Source of the DNA: Mycobacterium sp. ACS4054
Lineage (GTDB): Bacteria; Actinomycetota; Actinomycetes; Mycobacteriales; Mycobacteriaceae
Direction: 5' to 3'
Assembly: GCF_001667275.1 (NCBI RefSeq)
Contig: NZ_LZHV01000071.1
Coordinates: 23,851 to 87,850 of the forward strand
DNA length: 64,000 nucleotides
The position numbers were made by a program, and so were the translations under genes. Positions 42,613 through 51,109 of the stretch are shown piece by piece (positions within the stretch are counted from its first letter, which is position 1; each line of letters begins with the position of its first letter). Below the pieces are notes generated by a model that was not told the DNA's origin, ran no database searches, and saw only the letters and a program-made list of their open reading frames with translations.

Positions 42613-43410
42613 CTATTCCTCATCGAGGGCCACCCCACCGCGGGTGCGCCGGCGCCGCATCCGGTGCGACCCCTTGCCCGTCGGGCGGCGATTGCGCAGC
42701 CTGGCCTGGGCTTCCTCGGTCTCCCCGGTGTCCTCGGTGTCCTCGGGCTCCGGGGTGGCCTCCGCCGAAGCGGGCGCCTCGGCGGGTTCGGTGGCCTCGG
42801 GCTCGGGCGTCTCGGTCTCGGCCTTGACGGCCTCGGTCTCCTCCGCCTCGGTGGTCTCGGCGTCCTCCTCGGCTTCGGCGTCGTCCTCCTCGGCCTCGGC
42901 GTCCTCGCCGTCGGCCTCCTCGCCCTTCTTGCGGCGCAGTCGGCGCTTCTTGGGTTCCTTCGCCTTGATCGGTTTGGGCGGTGGCGGCGGCAACTCGGCG
43001 ACGAACGACAGGTAGAAGGCGAAGAATCCGATCAGCGCGATCGCGGCGGCCGCCCCGTAAATGGCGAACAGATACTGCCCCGCGGTGTCCAGGCTCAGCC
43101 AGATCTCACTGATCGCGGTCCCGATGATCAGCACGCCCGCCAGCACGTGGGCCACGATCGAGGCGACCCTGAGGTTCAGGGCCAGCTGCGGGGTCCCCAG
43201 CTCCGGCCTGCGCACCCGCAACAGGTTGAACACCACGGGCAGCGCGGCCAGGGCGAACAGCGCGCCCGTCGTGATCCGCAGCGCCGTCCCCAACGAATGG
43301 GAGGTGTCGCCCATCAGCTCCGGCCAACGGGGCAACACGAAAAAGAAGTAGAGGACGCCGGCGACGAGGGAGAACAGCAGGTGCCACGGCACCGCAATCT
43401 TGCGCCCCAT
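42613..43410 (-). CDS. lucA: LucA-like membrane protein (lipid uptake coordinator)
   Basis: 265 residues from ATG 43410, preceded by GAGGAGGGG. There are four hydrophobic segments in the N-terminal 145 residues (from AVPWHLLFSLVAGVLYFFFV to IYGAAAAIALIGFFAFYLSF). A Lys-rich turn and a long Glu/Asp/Pro-rich tail (DAEAEEDDAEAEEDAE and on) with a basic end follow. By position beside the serine tRNA and the aminotransferase, and by topology, it matches Rv3723/LucA. LucA stabilises Mce-type fatty acid and cholesterol transport complexes. The acidic tail is low-complexity. Confidence 0.85.
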   Translation of the reverse strand: MGRKIAVPWHLLFSLVAGVLYFFFVLPRWPELMGDTSHSLGTALRITTGALFALAALPVVFNLLRVRRPELGTPQLALNLRVASIVAHVLAGVLIIGTAISEIWLSLDTAGQYLFAIYGAAAAIALIGFFAFYLSFVAELPPPPPKPIKAKEPKKRRLRRKKGEEADGEDAEAEEDDAEAEEDAETTEAEETEAVKAETETPEPEATEPAEAPASAEATPEPEDTEDTGETEEAQARLRNRRPTGKGSHRMRRRRTRGGVALDEE

Positions 43411-43502
43411 ACCCCTCCTCGTGCTGGTGAGTTCACGCCAGCCTAAAGGCGGCCAACCCGAATCCATATCAATTCGTGCCGGTCCGCATGGCGGACCAAT
43501 TG

Positions 43503-43588
43503 CGGAGGATGCGGGATTTGAACCCGCGAGGGCTGTTAACCCAACCCGCGTTCCAGGCGAGCGCCATAGGCCACTAGGCGAATCCTCC
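43503..43588 (-). tRNA. tRNA-Ser (anticodon GGA)
   Basis: 86 nt with acceptor stem GGAGGAT pairing ATCCTCC plus discriminator G. D arm GCC/GGC, anticodon stem CTCGC/GCGGG and loop CTGGAAC give anticodon GGA. There is a long variable arm as in all serine tRNAs, then T arm GCGGG-TTCAAAT-CCCGC. No CCA is encoded. Confidence 0.95.
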
Positions 43589-43656
43589 GTGGCCATGGTA
43601 ACCGAGGCCGCCATAGCGACCGCGAGTCACTCCGCGCCAGGTATTACACTCGCGGT

Positions 43657-43744
43657 GGACCCCGCGCGGCGTCTATCCTGTGAACTCCCCCAGGGCCGGA
43701 AGGCAGCAAGGGTCAATGGGCTCTGTCGGGTGCGCGGGGTCCCC
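43657..43744 (+). ncRNA. ffs: Small signal recognition particle RNA (4.5S type)
   Basis: The domain IV signature GGCCGGAAGGCAGCAAGGGT sits in a hairpin (CCCCCAGGG...). The two ends, GGACCCCGCGC at 43657-43667 and GCGCGGGGTCC at 43732-43742, are exactly complementary, closing the rod. The position between tRNA-Ser and the aminotransferase gene matches other mycobacteria. The exact ends are inferred from the pairing. It binds Ffh for membrane protein targeting. Confidence 0.9.
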
Positions 43745-43750
43745 TATATC

Positions 43751-43855
43751 CACGAGTGGCGACCCGCTTCGCCCGGCTCCGCCGCGCTTGCGATCGCCAC
43801 GAGGCCACGAGTGGCGACCCGCTTCGCCCGGCTCCGCCGCGCTTGCGATCGCCAC
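43751..43855. repeat. Tandem 50-bp direct repeat with imperfect palindromic unit
   Basis: Two identical 50-bp copies, 43751-43800 and 43806-43855, are separated by gaggc. Each contains GTGGCGA near its start and TCGCCAC at its end, so each can fold into a hairpin. They lie between the SRP RNA and the aminotransferase start, and no protein frame is plausible across them. They look like a mycobacterial REP-like intergenic repeat. Confidence 0.85.
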
Positions 43856-43889
43856 TTGTTTCCAGCCTTCGACAGCGAAAGGGTCCATC

Positions 43890-45182
43890 GTGTCGCTGGA
43901 TTCCCTCAGCCCGGAAGAGCTTGCCGCCGCACACGCGCGCAACCAGCAGGATTACGCGGATCTGCAGGCCAAGAGGTTGTCCCTCGATCTGACCCGTGGC
44001 AAACCGGCGCCGCAGCAGCTCGACCTGTCCAACCAGCTGCTGAGCCTGCCCGGCGACGACTACCGCGACAGCGAGGGCACCGACACCCGCAACTACGGGG
44101 GCCTGCACGGCCTGCCCGAGCTGCGGGCCATCTTCGGCGAGCTGCTCGGCATCGGAGTGCCCAACCTGATCGCCGGCAACAACTCCAGCCTGGAGCTGAT
44201 GCACGACCTCGTCGCCTTCTCGATGCTGTACGGCGGCGTCGACTCGCAGCGGCCCTGGAAGGACGAACCGAGCGTCAAGTTCCTGTGCCCGGTCCCCGGC
44301 TACGACCGGCACTTCGCGATCACCGAGACGATGGGCATCGAGATGATTCCCGTCCCGATGCTGCAGGACGGGCCCGACGTCGATCTGATCGAGGAGCTGG
44401 TGGCCGCCGATCCCGCGATCAAGGGCATGTGGTCGGTGCCGGTGTTCGGCAACCCCACCGGGATCACCTACTCGTGGGAGACGGTGCGCCGGCTGGTGCA
44501 GATGCGCACGGCCGCGCCGGACTTCCGGCTGTTCTGGGACAACGCCTACGCGGTGCACACGCTGACGCACGAATTCATCCGGCAGGTAGACGTGCTCGGG
44601 CTGGCGGCCAAGGCCGGCAACCCCAACCGGCCCTACGTCTTCGCGTCCACCTCCAAGATCACCTTCGCCGGCGCGGGCGTCAGCTTCCTGGGCGGCTCAC
44701 TGGGCAACATCGCGTGGTACCTGCAATACGCGGGCAAGAAGTCAATCGGCCCGGACAAGGTCAACCAGCTGAGGCACCTGCGCTTCTTCCGCGACGCCGA
44801 CGGGGTGCGCCTGCACATGCTGCGCCACCAGCAGATCCTGGCGCCCAAATTCGAGTTGGCGCTGGACATCCTGGACAAGCGGCTGAGCGACTCCAAGATC
44901 GCTTCCTGGACCGAACCCCAAGGCGGCTACTTCATCAGCCTCGACGTGCTGCCCGGCACCGCTCGGCGGACCGTGGCCCTGGCCAAGGACGCGGGGATCG
45001 CCGTGACCGAGGCGGGCGCGTCGTTCCCGTACCGAAAAGACCCGGACGACAAGAACATTCGGATCGCGCCCACCTTCCCGTCGCTGCCGGATTTGCGCGA
45101 CGCGGTCGACGGGCTGGCCACCTGCGCGCTCTTGGCAGCCTCCGAGTCGCTCTTGGTCTCCGCCCCATCGAGTGTGAGCTGA
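43890..45182 (+). CDS. Aspartate aminotransferase (Rv3722c type)
   Basis: 430 residues from GTG 43890. It is a fold type I, class Ic enzyme: LDLTRGKP near the N-terminus, RNYGGLHGLPELR, NNSSLELMHD, FGNPTGITYS, DNAYAVH, and the PLP lysine Lys256 in FASTSKITF. The protein follows M. tuberculosis Rv3722c closely through the whole length, the main aspartate aminotransferase of that species. It transfers the amino group between glutamate and oxaloacetate to make aspartate. Longer upstream frames run through the repeats and are rejected. Confidence 0.93.
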   Translation: MSLDSLSPEELAAAHARNQQDYADLQAKRLSLDLTRGKPAPQQLDLSNQLLSLPGDDYRDSEGTDTRNYGGLHGLPELRAIFGELLGIGVPNLIAGNNSSLELMHDLVAFSMLYGGVDSQRPWKDEPSVKFLCPVPGYDRHFAITETMGIEMIPVPMLQDGPDVDLIEELVAADPAIKGMWSVPVFGNPTGITYSWETVRRLVQMRTAAPDFRLFWDNAYAVHTLTHEFIRQVDVLGLAAKAGNPNRPYVFASTSKITFAGAGVSFLGGSLGNIAWYLQYAGKKSIGPDKVNQLRHLRFFRDADGVRLHMLRHQQILAPKFELALDILDKRLSDSKIASWTEPQGGYFISLDVLPGTARRTVALAKDAGIAVTEAGASFPYRKDPDDKNIRIAPTFPSLPDLRDAVDGLATCALLAASESLLVSAPSSVS

Positions 45183-45290
45183 CGGCGACGACACGCCGAG
45201 CGAGCCGACCCTGGGTCCACCCCGAAAGCCGGAGATGCACACTGAAAACCCGTCGCGCTGTCGTCGGCCGGCGCCGGTAGCCTGCTGACC

Positions 45291-47114
45291 GTGGCCCTCT
45301 ACCGCAAGTACCGACCGGCAACCTTCGCCGAGGTGGTGGGGCAGGAGCACGTCACCGAGCCGTTGTCGATCGCCCTGGAAGCCGGCCGCATCAACCATGC
45401 GTACCTGTTCTCAGGGCCGCGCGGCTGCGGGAAGACCTCGTCCGCGCGGATTCTGGCCCGCTCCCTGAACTGCGTGCAGGGCCCGACGGCGACGCCGTGC
45501 GGGGTCTGCGAATCGTGCACGGCGCTGGCCCCCAACGCCCCCGGCAGCATCGACGTGGTGGAGCTGGACGCCGCCAGCCACGGCGGCGTGGACGACACCC
45601 GCGAGCTGCGTGACCGAGCGTTCTACGCGCCCGCGCAGTCGCGCTACCGGGTGTTCATCATCGACGAGGCGCATATGGTGACCACGGCGGGGTTCAACGC
45701 GCTGCTCAAGATCGTGGAGGAACCGCCCGAGCACCTCATCTTCATCTTCGCCACCACCGAACCGGAGAAGGTGCTGCCCACCATCCGGTCGCGCACCCAC
45801 CACTACCCGTTCCGGCTGTTGCCGCCGAAGACCATGCGCGCGTTGATCGGGCGGATCTGCGAGCAGGAGGGCGTCGCCGTCGACGACGCGGTGTACCCGC
45901 TGGTGATCCGCGCCGGCGGCGGCTCCCCGCGCGACACGCTGTCGGTGCTCGACCAGCTGCTGGCGGGCGCCGAGGGGAACCACGTCACCTACCCGCGGGC
46001 GCTCGGGCTGCTGGGCGCCACCGATGTCGCGCTGATCGACGACGCGGTCGACGCCCTCGCCGCGTCGGACGCCGCCGCGCTGTTCGGTGCCGTGGAGTCG
46101 GTGATCGATGCGGGCCACGACCCACGCCGCTTCGCCACCGACCTGCTGGAGCGGTTCCGCGATCTCATCGTGTTGCAGGCGGTTCCGGACGCGGTCAGCC
46201 GCGGCGTGGTGGACGCCCCGGAGGACGTGCTCGACCGGATGCGCGACCAGGCGACCCGCCTCGGGGCGGCCACGCTGACGCGATACGCCGAGGTCGTGCA
46301 GGCGGGCCTGGGGGAGATGCGCGGCGCGACGGCCCCACGCCTGCTGCTCGAGGTCGTTTGCGCGCGGCTGCTGCTGCCCTCGGCCAGCGACACCGAGTCG
46401 GCGCTGCTGCAACGCGTCGAGCGGATCGAGACCCGGTTGGACATGTCCATTCCCGCCGACGAGGTGGCCGCCGCGCACCCGCCGCGGCCGGCGGTCGCCG
46501 CTCCCGCGCGGCCGCGCAGGGAGGCCACCCCGCCCCGGGAGGCCACCCCGCCCAGGTCCGCTCCGCCCGTGCCCATGCCGGAGGCCGTCCCCGAACCGGT
46601 CCCGGCGCCCACGATCCCCGAGCCGGTCCCCGCGCCGGCCCACGAACCGGCCGCCGCACCCGGCGAACTCAACGCGGCCGCCGTGCGAACGATGTGGCCG
46701 ACGGTGCGCGACAAGGTGCGCCAGCGCAGCCGCACCACCGAGGTGATGCTGGCCGGTGCCACCGTGCGCGCGCTCGAGGAAAACACGCTGGTGCTGACGC
46801 ATTCCTCGGCGCCGCTGGCCAAGCGGCTGTGCGAGCAGCGCAACGCCGACGTCATCGCCGAAGCGCTCAAGGACGCGCTGGGCGTCAACTGGCGGGTGCG
46901 TTGCGAGGTCGGCGACGCCGCGCCGGTCGAGCCGAGCCCGCAGACCCCGAAGACCGAAGAGCCCGCCCCCGACGTGGCCCAGCGCGACGAAGAGGAACAC
47001 ATGCTCGCCGAGGCCGGCCGCGCGGAGTCGGCCGGGCCGCGTCGCGACCCCGAGGAGGTCGCGCTCGAGCTGCTACAGACCGAGCTGGGCGCCCGCCGGA
47101 TCGATAACGCCTAG
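45291..47114 (+). CDS. dnaX: DNA polymerase III subunits gamma/tau
   Basis: 607 residues from GTG 45291. Walker A is GPRGCGKT at 42-49, Walker B is the VFIIDEAHM stretch, and a Cys-rich zinc-binding segment (CVQGPTATPCGVCESC) lies between them, as in DnaX clamp-loader ATPases. A Pro/Glu/Ala-rich linker follows, containing REATPP repeats encoded by an 18-bp tandem duplication near 46520-46558. A C-terminal tau-like domain then begins near AAAVRTMWPTVRD. It loads the beta clamp on DNA and links polymerase to helicase. No programmed frameshift site was recognised. Confidence 0.95.
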   Translation: MALYRKYRPATFAEVVGQEHVTEPLSIALEAGRINHAYLFSGPRGCGKTSSARILARSLNCVQGPTATPCGVCESCTALAPNAPGSIDVVELDAASHGGVDDTRELRDRAFYAPAQSRYRVFIIDEAHMVTTAGFNALLKIVEEPPEHLIFIFATTEPEKVLPTIRSRTHHYPFRLLPPKTMRALIGRICEQEGVAVDDAVYPLVIRAGGGSPRDTLSVLDQLLAGAEGNHVTYPRALGLLGATDVALIDDAVDALAASDAAALFGAVESVIDAGHDPRRFATDLLERFRDLIVLQAVPDAVSRGVVDAPEDVLDRMRDQATRLGAATLTRYAEVVQAGLGEMRGATAPRLLLEVVCARLLLPSASDTESALLQRVERIETRLDMSIPADEVAAAHPPRPAVAAPARPRREATPPREATPPRSAPPVPMPEAVPEPVPAPTIPEPVPAPAHEPAAAPGELNAAAVRTMWPTVRDKVRQRSRTTEVMLAGATVRALEENTLVLTHSSAPLAKRLCEQRNADVIAEALKDALGVNWRVRCEVGDAAPVEPSPQTPKTEEPAPDVAQRDEEEHMLAEAGRAESAGPRRDPEEVALELLQTELGARRIDNA

Positions 47115-47127
47115 AGCTGCCACCTGG

Positions 47128-48435
47128 CTAGGGCGTCCACCACGGGCGCAGCGGCAGCTGATCGTCGCCCCTCGGGTCGACATTGGCCGCCAGCACGTGA
47201 TGCAGCTGCAGGTTGTTCTGCTCGAACGCGACCCGCGAGGCCGCCATGTACAGGCCCCACACCTTGGCGGTGGCCAGCCCCACCTCGTCGACGGCGGCGT
47301 CCCAGTGCTCGACCAGGTTGCGGCACCAGTCCCGCAGCGTCATCGCGTAGTGATGCCGGAAGTTCTCCTCGTGCAGCACCTCGAAGCCGACGTCCTGGAT
47401 CTCGGTGATGATGCGGCCCGAGCCGGTCAGCTCGCCGTCCGGGAAGACGTACCGGTCTGTGAAGCCGCCCGCGAAGGACGTCGACTTGTTGTCGTGGCGG
47501 GTGATGCAGTGGTTGAGCAGCAGGCCCCCGGTGCGCAGCTTCGACTTGAGGAACCCGAAGTAGGCCGGGTAGTTCTTGACCCCGATGTGTTCGGTCAATC
47601 CGATCGAGGACACGGCGTCGAAGCCGCCCTCGCCGATGTCGCGGTAGTCCGAATGCCGGACCTCGGCGAGTTCCGCGAGCCCGTCGTTCTCGATCGCCCG
47701 CTGCGCCCACTTCGCCTGCTCCGCCGACAGGGTGGCGCCGATCACCCGCACGCCGCGCCGCGCGGCGAAGCGCACCATGCCGCCCCAGCCGCAGCCGACG
47801 TCGAGCAACCGATCGCCGGCTTGCAGCCCGAGCTTTTCGAACACCAGCCGGTATTTGTTCTCCTGAGCCTGTTCCAGCGTCGCGTCGGCGTCGGGGTACA
47901 CCGCGCACGTGTAGGTCATCGACGGGCCGAGCACCCATTCGTAGAACGTGTTCGAGACGTCGTAGTGGTGGTGGATGGCCTCGGCATCGCGCGTCTTGGT
48001 GTGCATCAGCCCGTCGGCGACCCGCCGCCACCGGGGCGGGGTCTCCTGGGGCGGCGGCGCGACCGGCACGAGCCGCTCCAGCCCCATCGAACGCACCACG
48101 TTGGCCAGCACCCGCGCCGGCGGCCGCTTGAACTGGACGCGGTCGGTCAGAGTCTTGAGCAGCTGATAGGGGTCACCGGGATGGACGCCGTACAGGTCCA
48201 TGTCGCCCGCCACGTACGCGCGGGCGAGGCCGAGTTCGCCGGGGGCGGTGGCCAGGTAGGTCGCGCCGCGCGGGGTCCGTAGGCCCAGGCCCAGCTCGGC
48301 GTCCTTGCAACCCGCGGTGCTGCCGTCGTAGGCGGTGAACTTCAGCGGGTGGCGTCCGGTCGCGGCGAAGATTTCCAAAATCTCCGCCATGCTCAGTTTT
48401 CCGGTGGTGCGGTGGGTTTCTTTGGTCGTTGTCAT
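47128..48435 (-). CDS. Cyclopropane-fatty-acyl-phospholipid synthase family methyltransferase (Rv3720 type)
   Basis: 435 residues from ATG 48435. The first 150 residues resemble the lipid-binding N-terminal part of bacterial Cfa. The SAM site is LLDVGCGWGGM, with the catalytic-region Glu and His in SIGLTEHIG and later TSFAGGFTDRYVFP. It methylates unsaturated acyl chains of phospholipids. Its ATG overlaps the stop of the FAD oxidoreductase, the same pairing as Rv0447c/Rv0449c. The latter pair makes tuberculostearic acid-type 10-methyl chains, so a branched-chain role is possible here (inference). Confidence 0.9.
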   Translation of the reverse strand: MTTTKETHRTTGKLSMAEILEIFAATGRHPLKFTAYDGSTAGCKDAELGLGLRTPRGATYLATAPGELGLARAYVAGDMDLYGVHPGDPYQLLKTLTDRVQFKRPPARVLANVVRSMGLERLVPVAPPPQETPPRWRRVADGLMHTKTRDAEAIHHHYDVSNTFYEWVLGPSMTYTCAVYPDADATLEQAQENKYRLVFEKLGLQAGDRLLDVGCGWGGMVRFAARRGVRVIGATLSAEQAKWAQRAIENDGLAELAEVRHSDYRDIGEGGFDAVSSIGLTEHIGVKNYPAYFGFLKSKLRTGGLLLNHCITRHDNKSTSFAGGFTDRYVFPDGELTGSGRIITEIQDVGFEVLHEENFRHHYAMTLRDWCRNLVEHWDAAVDEVGLATAKVWGLYMAASRVAFEQNNLQLHHVLAANVDPRGDDQLPLRPWWTP

Positions 48436-49820
48436 CGCCGTTGTACCGCCTTTGCGTAGAGATCGAGGAGACGGGAATCGGGATCGTAGGTTTTCTTGAC
48501 CGTGTTGTAGGCCTCGCCGCCGTACAACTCGTCGAACTCCTCGCGGGCATAGTACGAGTCGGAATACAGCGACTTGTGCCCGTCGAGCTCGCTCACCTTC
48601 GCTTCGATCATCCGGTTGGTGGCGCCCTCCGTGGCGCCCACCGGCACCGAAGACCAGAAGCCGACATTGACGTAGGTGTGGTCCGCCCGCATCGGGTACA
48701 GCGGCCAGCCCTCGTGGTCGCGCAGCCGTAGCGGGCACAGCCAGATCGGGGCGATCGGCACGTTGCCCAGGAACCATTCCAGGAACTCGCAGGTCCGTTC
48801 CACCGGCAGCTCGACGTCCTGGACCACCCGCTCCCGCGGGGGGCGGCCGTGGCGCTTCTCGATCCGGTCCGCGATTCCGAAGCGCTGGTCGATGGCGACG
48901 AGCTTCGAGTACACGCTGCTGCGCCGGTAGCGGCGCGGCCACCAGCGCCGCAGCCGGGGGTTCTGCACACCGAACGCGCGCGAGCACCAGAACCAGTCGG
49001 TGTCCCAGCGCCAGATGTAGTCGTGCATGGTCAGCCGGTCGTCCTTGGTGGCCTCCGGCCCCGCGGAGTCGTGCCGGATGGACTGGTAGTAGATGTTCTT
49101 GCCGGTGTAGTCGCTGACCGGTCCGGCCGTGGTGGTGCGCCGGCCCACGCACAGGTAGCTTTCGTCGGCGCTGAACACCACCCCGTCCAGGTAGTCGACG
49201 GGTGTGCCGCCCTGGCCGCCGGTGTCGATGATGCGTTCCATCGCCGCGATCAGCGCGGGCAACGACCGGAACCGGATGTGGCGCAACGCGACGAACGGCG
49301 CGATGGGCTCCAGCTCGATCCGCAGGCGGGTCGAATAGCCAAGCGTCCCATACGAATTGGGGAAAGCACGGAAGAGGTCGGGGTATTGGGTGCGTGAAGC
49401 GGTGAGCAAATCGCCGGCGCCGGTGAGGATGTCCATCTCCAGCACCGATTCGTGCGGCAGGCCATTGCGGAACGACGCCGACTCGATGCCCAGGCCGCTG
49501 ACCGCACCGCCGAGGGTGATGGTCTTCAATTGCGGTACCACCAGTGGCGAAAGGCCGAACGGCAACGTCGCGGCGACCAGATCCTCATAGGTGCACATCC
49601 CGGCCACGTCGGCGGTGCGGGATTCCGGGTCGACGCCCAGGACGCCGGTCAGCCCCGACGTGTCCAGGCCGGGCGCGTCGCGTTTGGCGCGGGCGCGGAA
49701 CAGGTTTGACGTAGGTTTGGCGAGCCGAACGGCGGACGTCGCGGGGATGGATCGATAACTCGCCATCAACCGGTCAACGCCCGACTTGTGCGCCGAGAGT
49801 GCAGATCCAGGGACAGGCAC
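48432..49820 (-). CDS. FAD-binding oxidoreductase (Rv3719 type)
   Basis: 462 residues from GTG 49820; in-frame GTGs at 49823 and 49856 are alternatives. It is a vanillyl-alcohol-oxidase/DHCR24-type FAD domain (VDPESRTADVAGMCTYEDLV, GGAVSGLGIESASFRNGLPHE) and a C-terminal substrate domain. I chose 49820 because a -10 box TAGGGT lies 7 nt before it, suggesting a leaderless mRNA beginning at the start codon. It probably reduces the methylene chain made by the coupled methyltransferase. It diverges from the SRPBCC gene across 69 bp. Confidence 0.85.
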   Translation of the reverse strand: MPVPGSALSAHKSGVDRLMASYRSIPATSAVRLAKPTSNLFRARAKRDAPGLDTSGLTGVLGVDPESRTADVAGMCTYEDLVAATLPFGLSPLVVPQLKTITLGGAVSGLGIESASFRNGLPHESVLEMDILTGAGDLLTASRTQYPDLFRAFPNSYGTLGYSTRLRIELEPIAPFVALRHIRFRSLPALIAAMERIIDTGGQGGTPVDYLDGVVFSADESYLCVGRRTTTAGPVSDYTGKNIYYQSIRHDSAGPEATKDDRLTMHDYIWRWDTDWFWCSRAFGVQNPRLRRWWPRRYRRSSVYSKLVAIDQRFGIADRIEKRHGRPPRERVVQDVELPVERTCEFLEWFLGNVPIAPIWLCPLRLRDHEGWPLYPMRADHTYVNVGFWSSVPVGATEGATNRMIEAKVSELDGHKSLYSDSYYAREEFDELYGGEAYNTVKKTYDPDSRLLDLYAKAVQRR

Positions 49821-49826
49821 CACATA

Positions 49827-49832
49827 TACCCT
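49827..49832 (-). promoter_or_regulatory. Putative -10 box of the FAD oxidoreductase gene
   Basis: On the minus strand TAGGGT (TANNNT type), with 4 nt to the GTG at 49823 and 7 nt to the GTG at 49820. The second spacing fits a leaderless start, which is common in mycobacteria. Confidence 0.5.
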
Positions 49833-49889
49833 AGTCTTCGACCACAGCCCGTGCACCCGAGCGCGGGCGGCATAGCTTCAGGAGTTGTC

Positions 49890-50327
49890 TTGGGACAGGT
49901 GAGTGCTGCCAGCACGATTTTGGTGAACGTGGAGCCGGCCGCCACCCTCGCGGCGGTCGCGGACTATCAGACGGTGCGCCCGAAGATCCTGTCCCCCGAG
50001 TACAGCGACTACCAGGTGTTGCAGGGTGGCCAGGGGGCTGGCACGGTCGCCAAGTGGAAGTTGCAGGCCACCAAGTCGCGCGTCCGCGATGTGCAGGTCG
50101 ACGTCGACGTCGCCGGCCACTCCGTCATCGAGAAGGACGCGAACTCGTCGATGATCATCAACTGGACGGTGGCGCCCGCCGGCCCCGGCTCCAGCGTCAC
50201 GGTGAAGACCACTTGGACGGGCGCGGGCGGCGTCAAGGGTTTCTTCGAAAAGACCTTTGCGCCCTTGGGACTGAAGAGGATTCAGGGCGAGGTCTTGGCC
50301 AATTTGAAGCGGGAACTGGAAGGCTAG
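49890..50327 (+). CDS. SRPBCC family protein (Rv3718c type)
   Basis: 145 residues. I chose TTG 49890, five bases after GGAG, over GTG 49899, because the product begins GQVSAASTILV as I recall for Rv3718c. It has a START/SRPBCC-type fold: long strands and a C-terminal helix (FEKTFAPLGLKRIQGEVLANLK). Members carry hydrophobic ligands in a deep cavity; the ligand here is unknown. It converges with the methyltransferase gene at 50324 by four bases. Confidence 0.85.
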   Translation: MGQVSAASTILVNVEPAATLAAVADYQTVRPKILSPEYSDYQVLQGGQGAGTVAKWKLQATKSRVRDVQVDVDVAGHSVIEKDANSSMIINWTVAPAGPGSSVTVKTTWTGAGGVKGFFEKTFAPLGLKRIQGEVLANLKRELEG

Positions 50328-51091
50328 CCGCGATAGGCCACCGCGACCGTCGGGCCCAGCGCCCGGGTGCGGAACTCGACGGTGATACCCGGATCCGCAT
50401 GATGGGCCAGGGCCGTCAGCGCCGACGGGCTGTACGCCCGTAACGAGCTGATGACCCCGTCGTGTGCCAGCGGGACCAGACGAGTGAACGGCAGCACCGC
50501 CGCCAACACCAGGACGTGCAGCGCGGCGGGCGGCCTGCGGAGGTCGATGATCAGCAGCTTCTTCGCCGCTCGGGTCCCCTCGGCGAACACCCGGGCGGCC
50601 GGCTCGGGGGGCAGGTGGTGCAGCGACAGCGCGAACAGGGCGAGGTCGTAGTGTCCATCGGGGGCGTCGATCGCCGTGGCGTCCATCTGCCGCACCGTGG
50701 CGCGAGCGTGGTTCCCCAGGTCGCTGTCGGCGAGCGCGGCGACGAACGTCGGATCGACGTCTGTGACGGTGACCTGCGCCGTCGCGTGGTTCGCGAGCAG
50801 CCTGCGCGACAGACCGCCGAACCCGGCCCCCAGTTCGAGGATCTTCGGCGACGGCACGTCGGCCACCTCGCCGAGGACCACCCGGGCCAGCGCCTCGTGC
50901 GCGCGGGACTGCCGCCGCTCGGCGCGGTCGAGCGCGGAGATCACCCTGCGCTTGAGGTCGTCGACGTCGTCGCGGTCCAGGTATTCCAGCCGGTCGGTTT
51001 GCAACCGCCGGTCCAACCAGGAAGCGTCCGGGCCGCCCCGGGGCATGTCCGCAAAGTCGGCCCGGTCCTCGGCGCGCGTTTTCTTCACCAT
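50324..51091 (-). CDS. Class I SAM-dependent methyltransferase
   Basis: 255 residues from ATG 51091, preceded by GAGGTGG. Motif I is KILELGAGFGGLS, followed by VTVTDVDPTF and a FALSLHHLPPE motif, with a helical N-terminal cap (LDRRLQTDRLEYLDRDDVDDL). It starts only 18 bp after the NRPS stop on the same strand, so it is probably part of that operon and may methylate the peptide product. It has no link to the SRPBCC gene it converges with. Confidence 0.85.
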   Translation of the reverse strand: MVKKTRAEDRADFADMPRGGPDASWLDRRLQTDRLEYLDRDDVDDLKRRVISALDRAERRQSRAHEALARVVLGEVADVPSPKILELGAGFGGLSRRLLANHATAQVTVTDVDPTFVAALADSDLGNHARATVRQMDATAIDAPDGHYDLALFALSLHHLPPEPAARVFAEGTRAAKKLLIIDLRRPPAALHVLVLAAVLPFTRLVPLAHDGVISSLRAYSPSALTALAHHADPGITVEFRTRALGPTVAVAYRG

Positions 51092-51109
51092 GCCCACCTC
51101 ACGTTTCTC

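Noticed and set aside
43751..43855. CRISPR array
   Set aside because: Only two units with a 5-bp spacer and no cas genes in the window; it is a tandem repeat.
43400..43890. Long protein frames running through the tRNA, SRP RNA and tandem repeats into the aminotransferase
   Set aside because: They would translate RNA genes and repeats; the true start is GTG 43890, which matches the family N-terminus.
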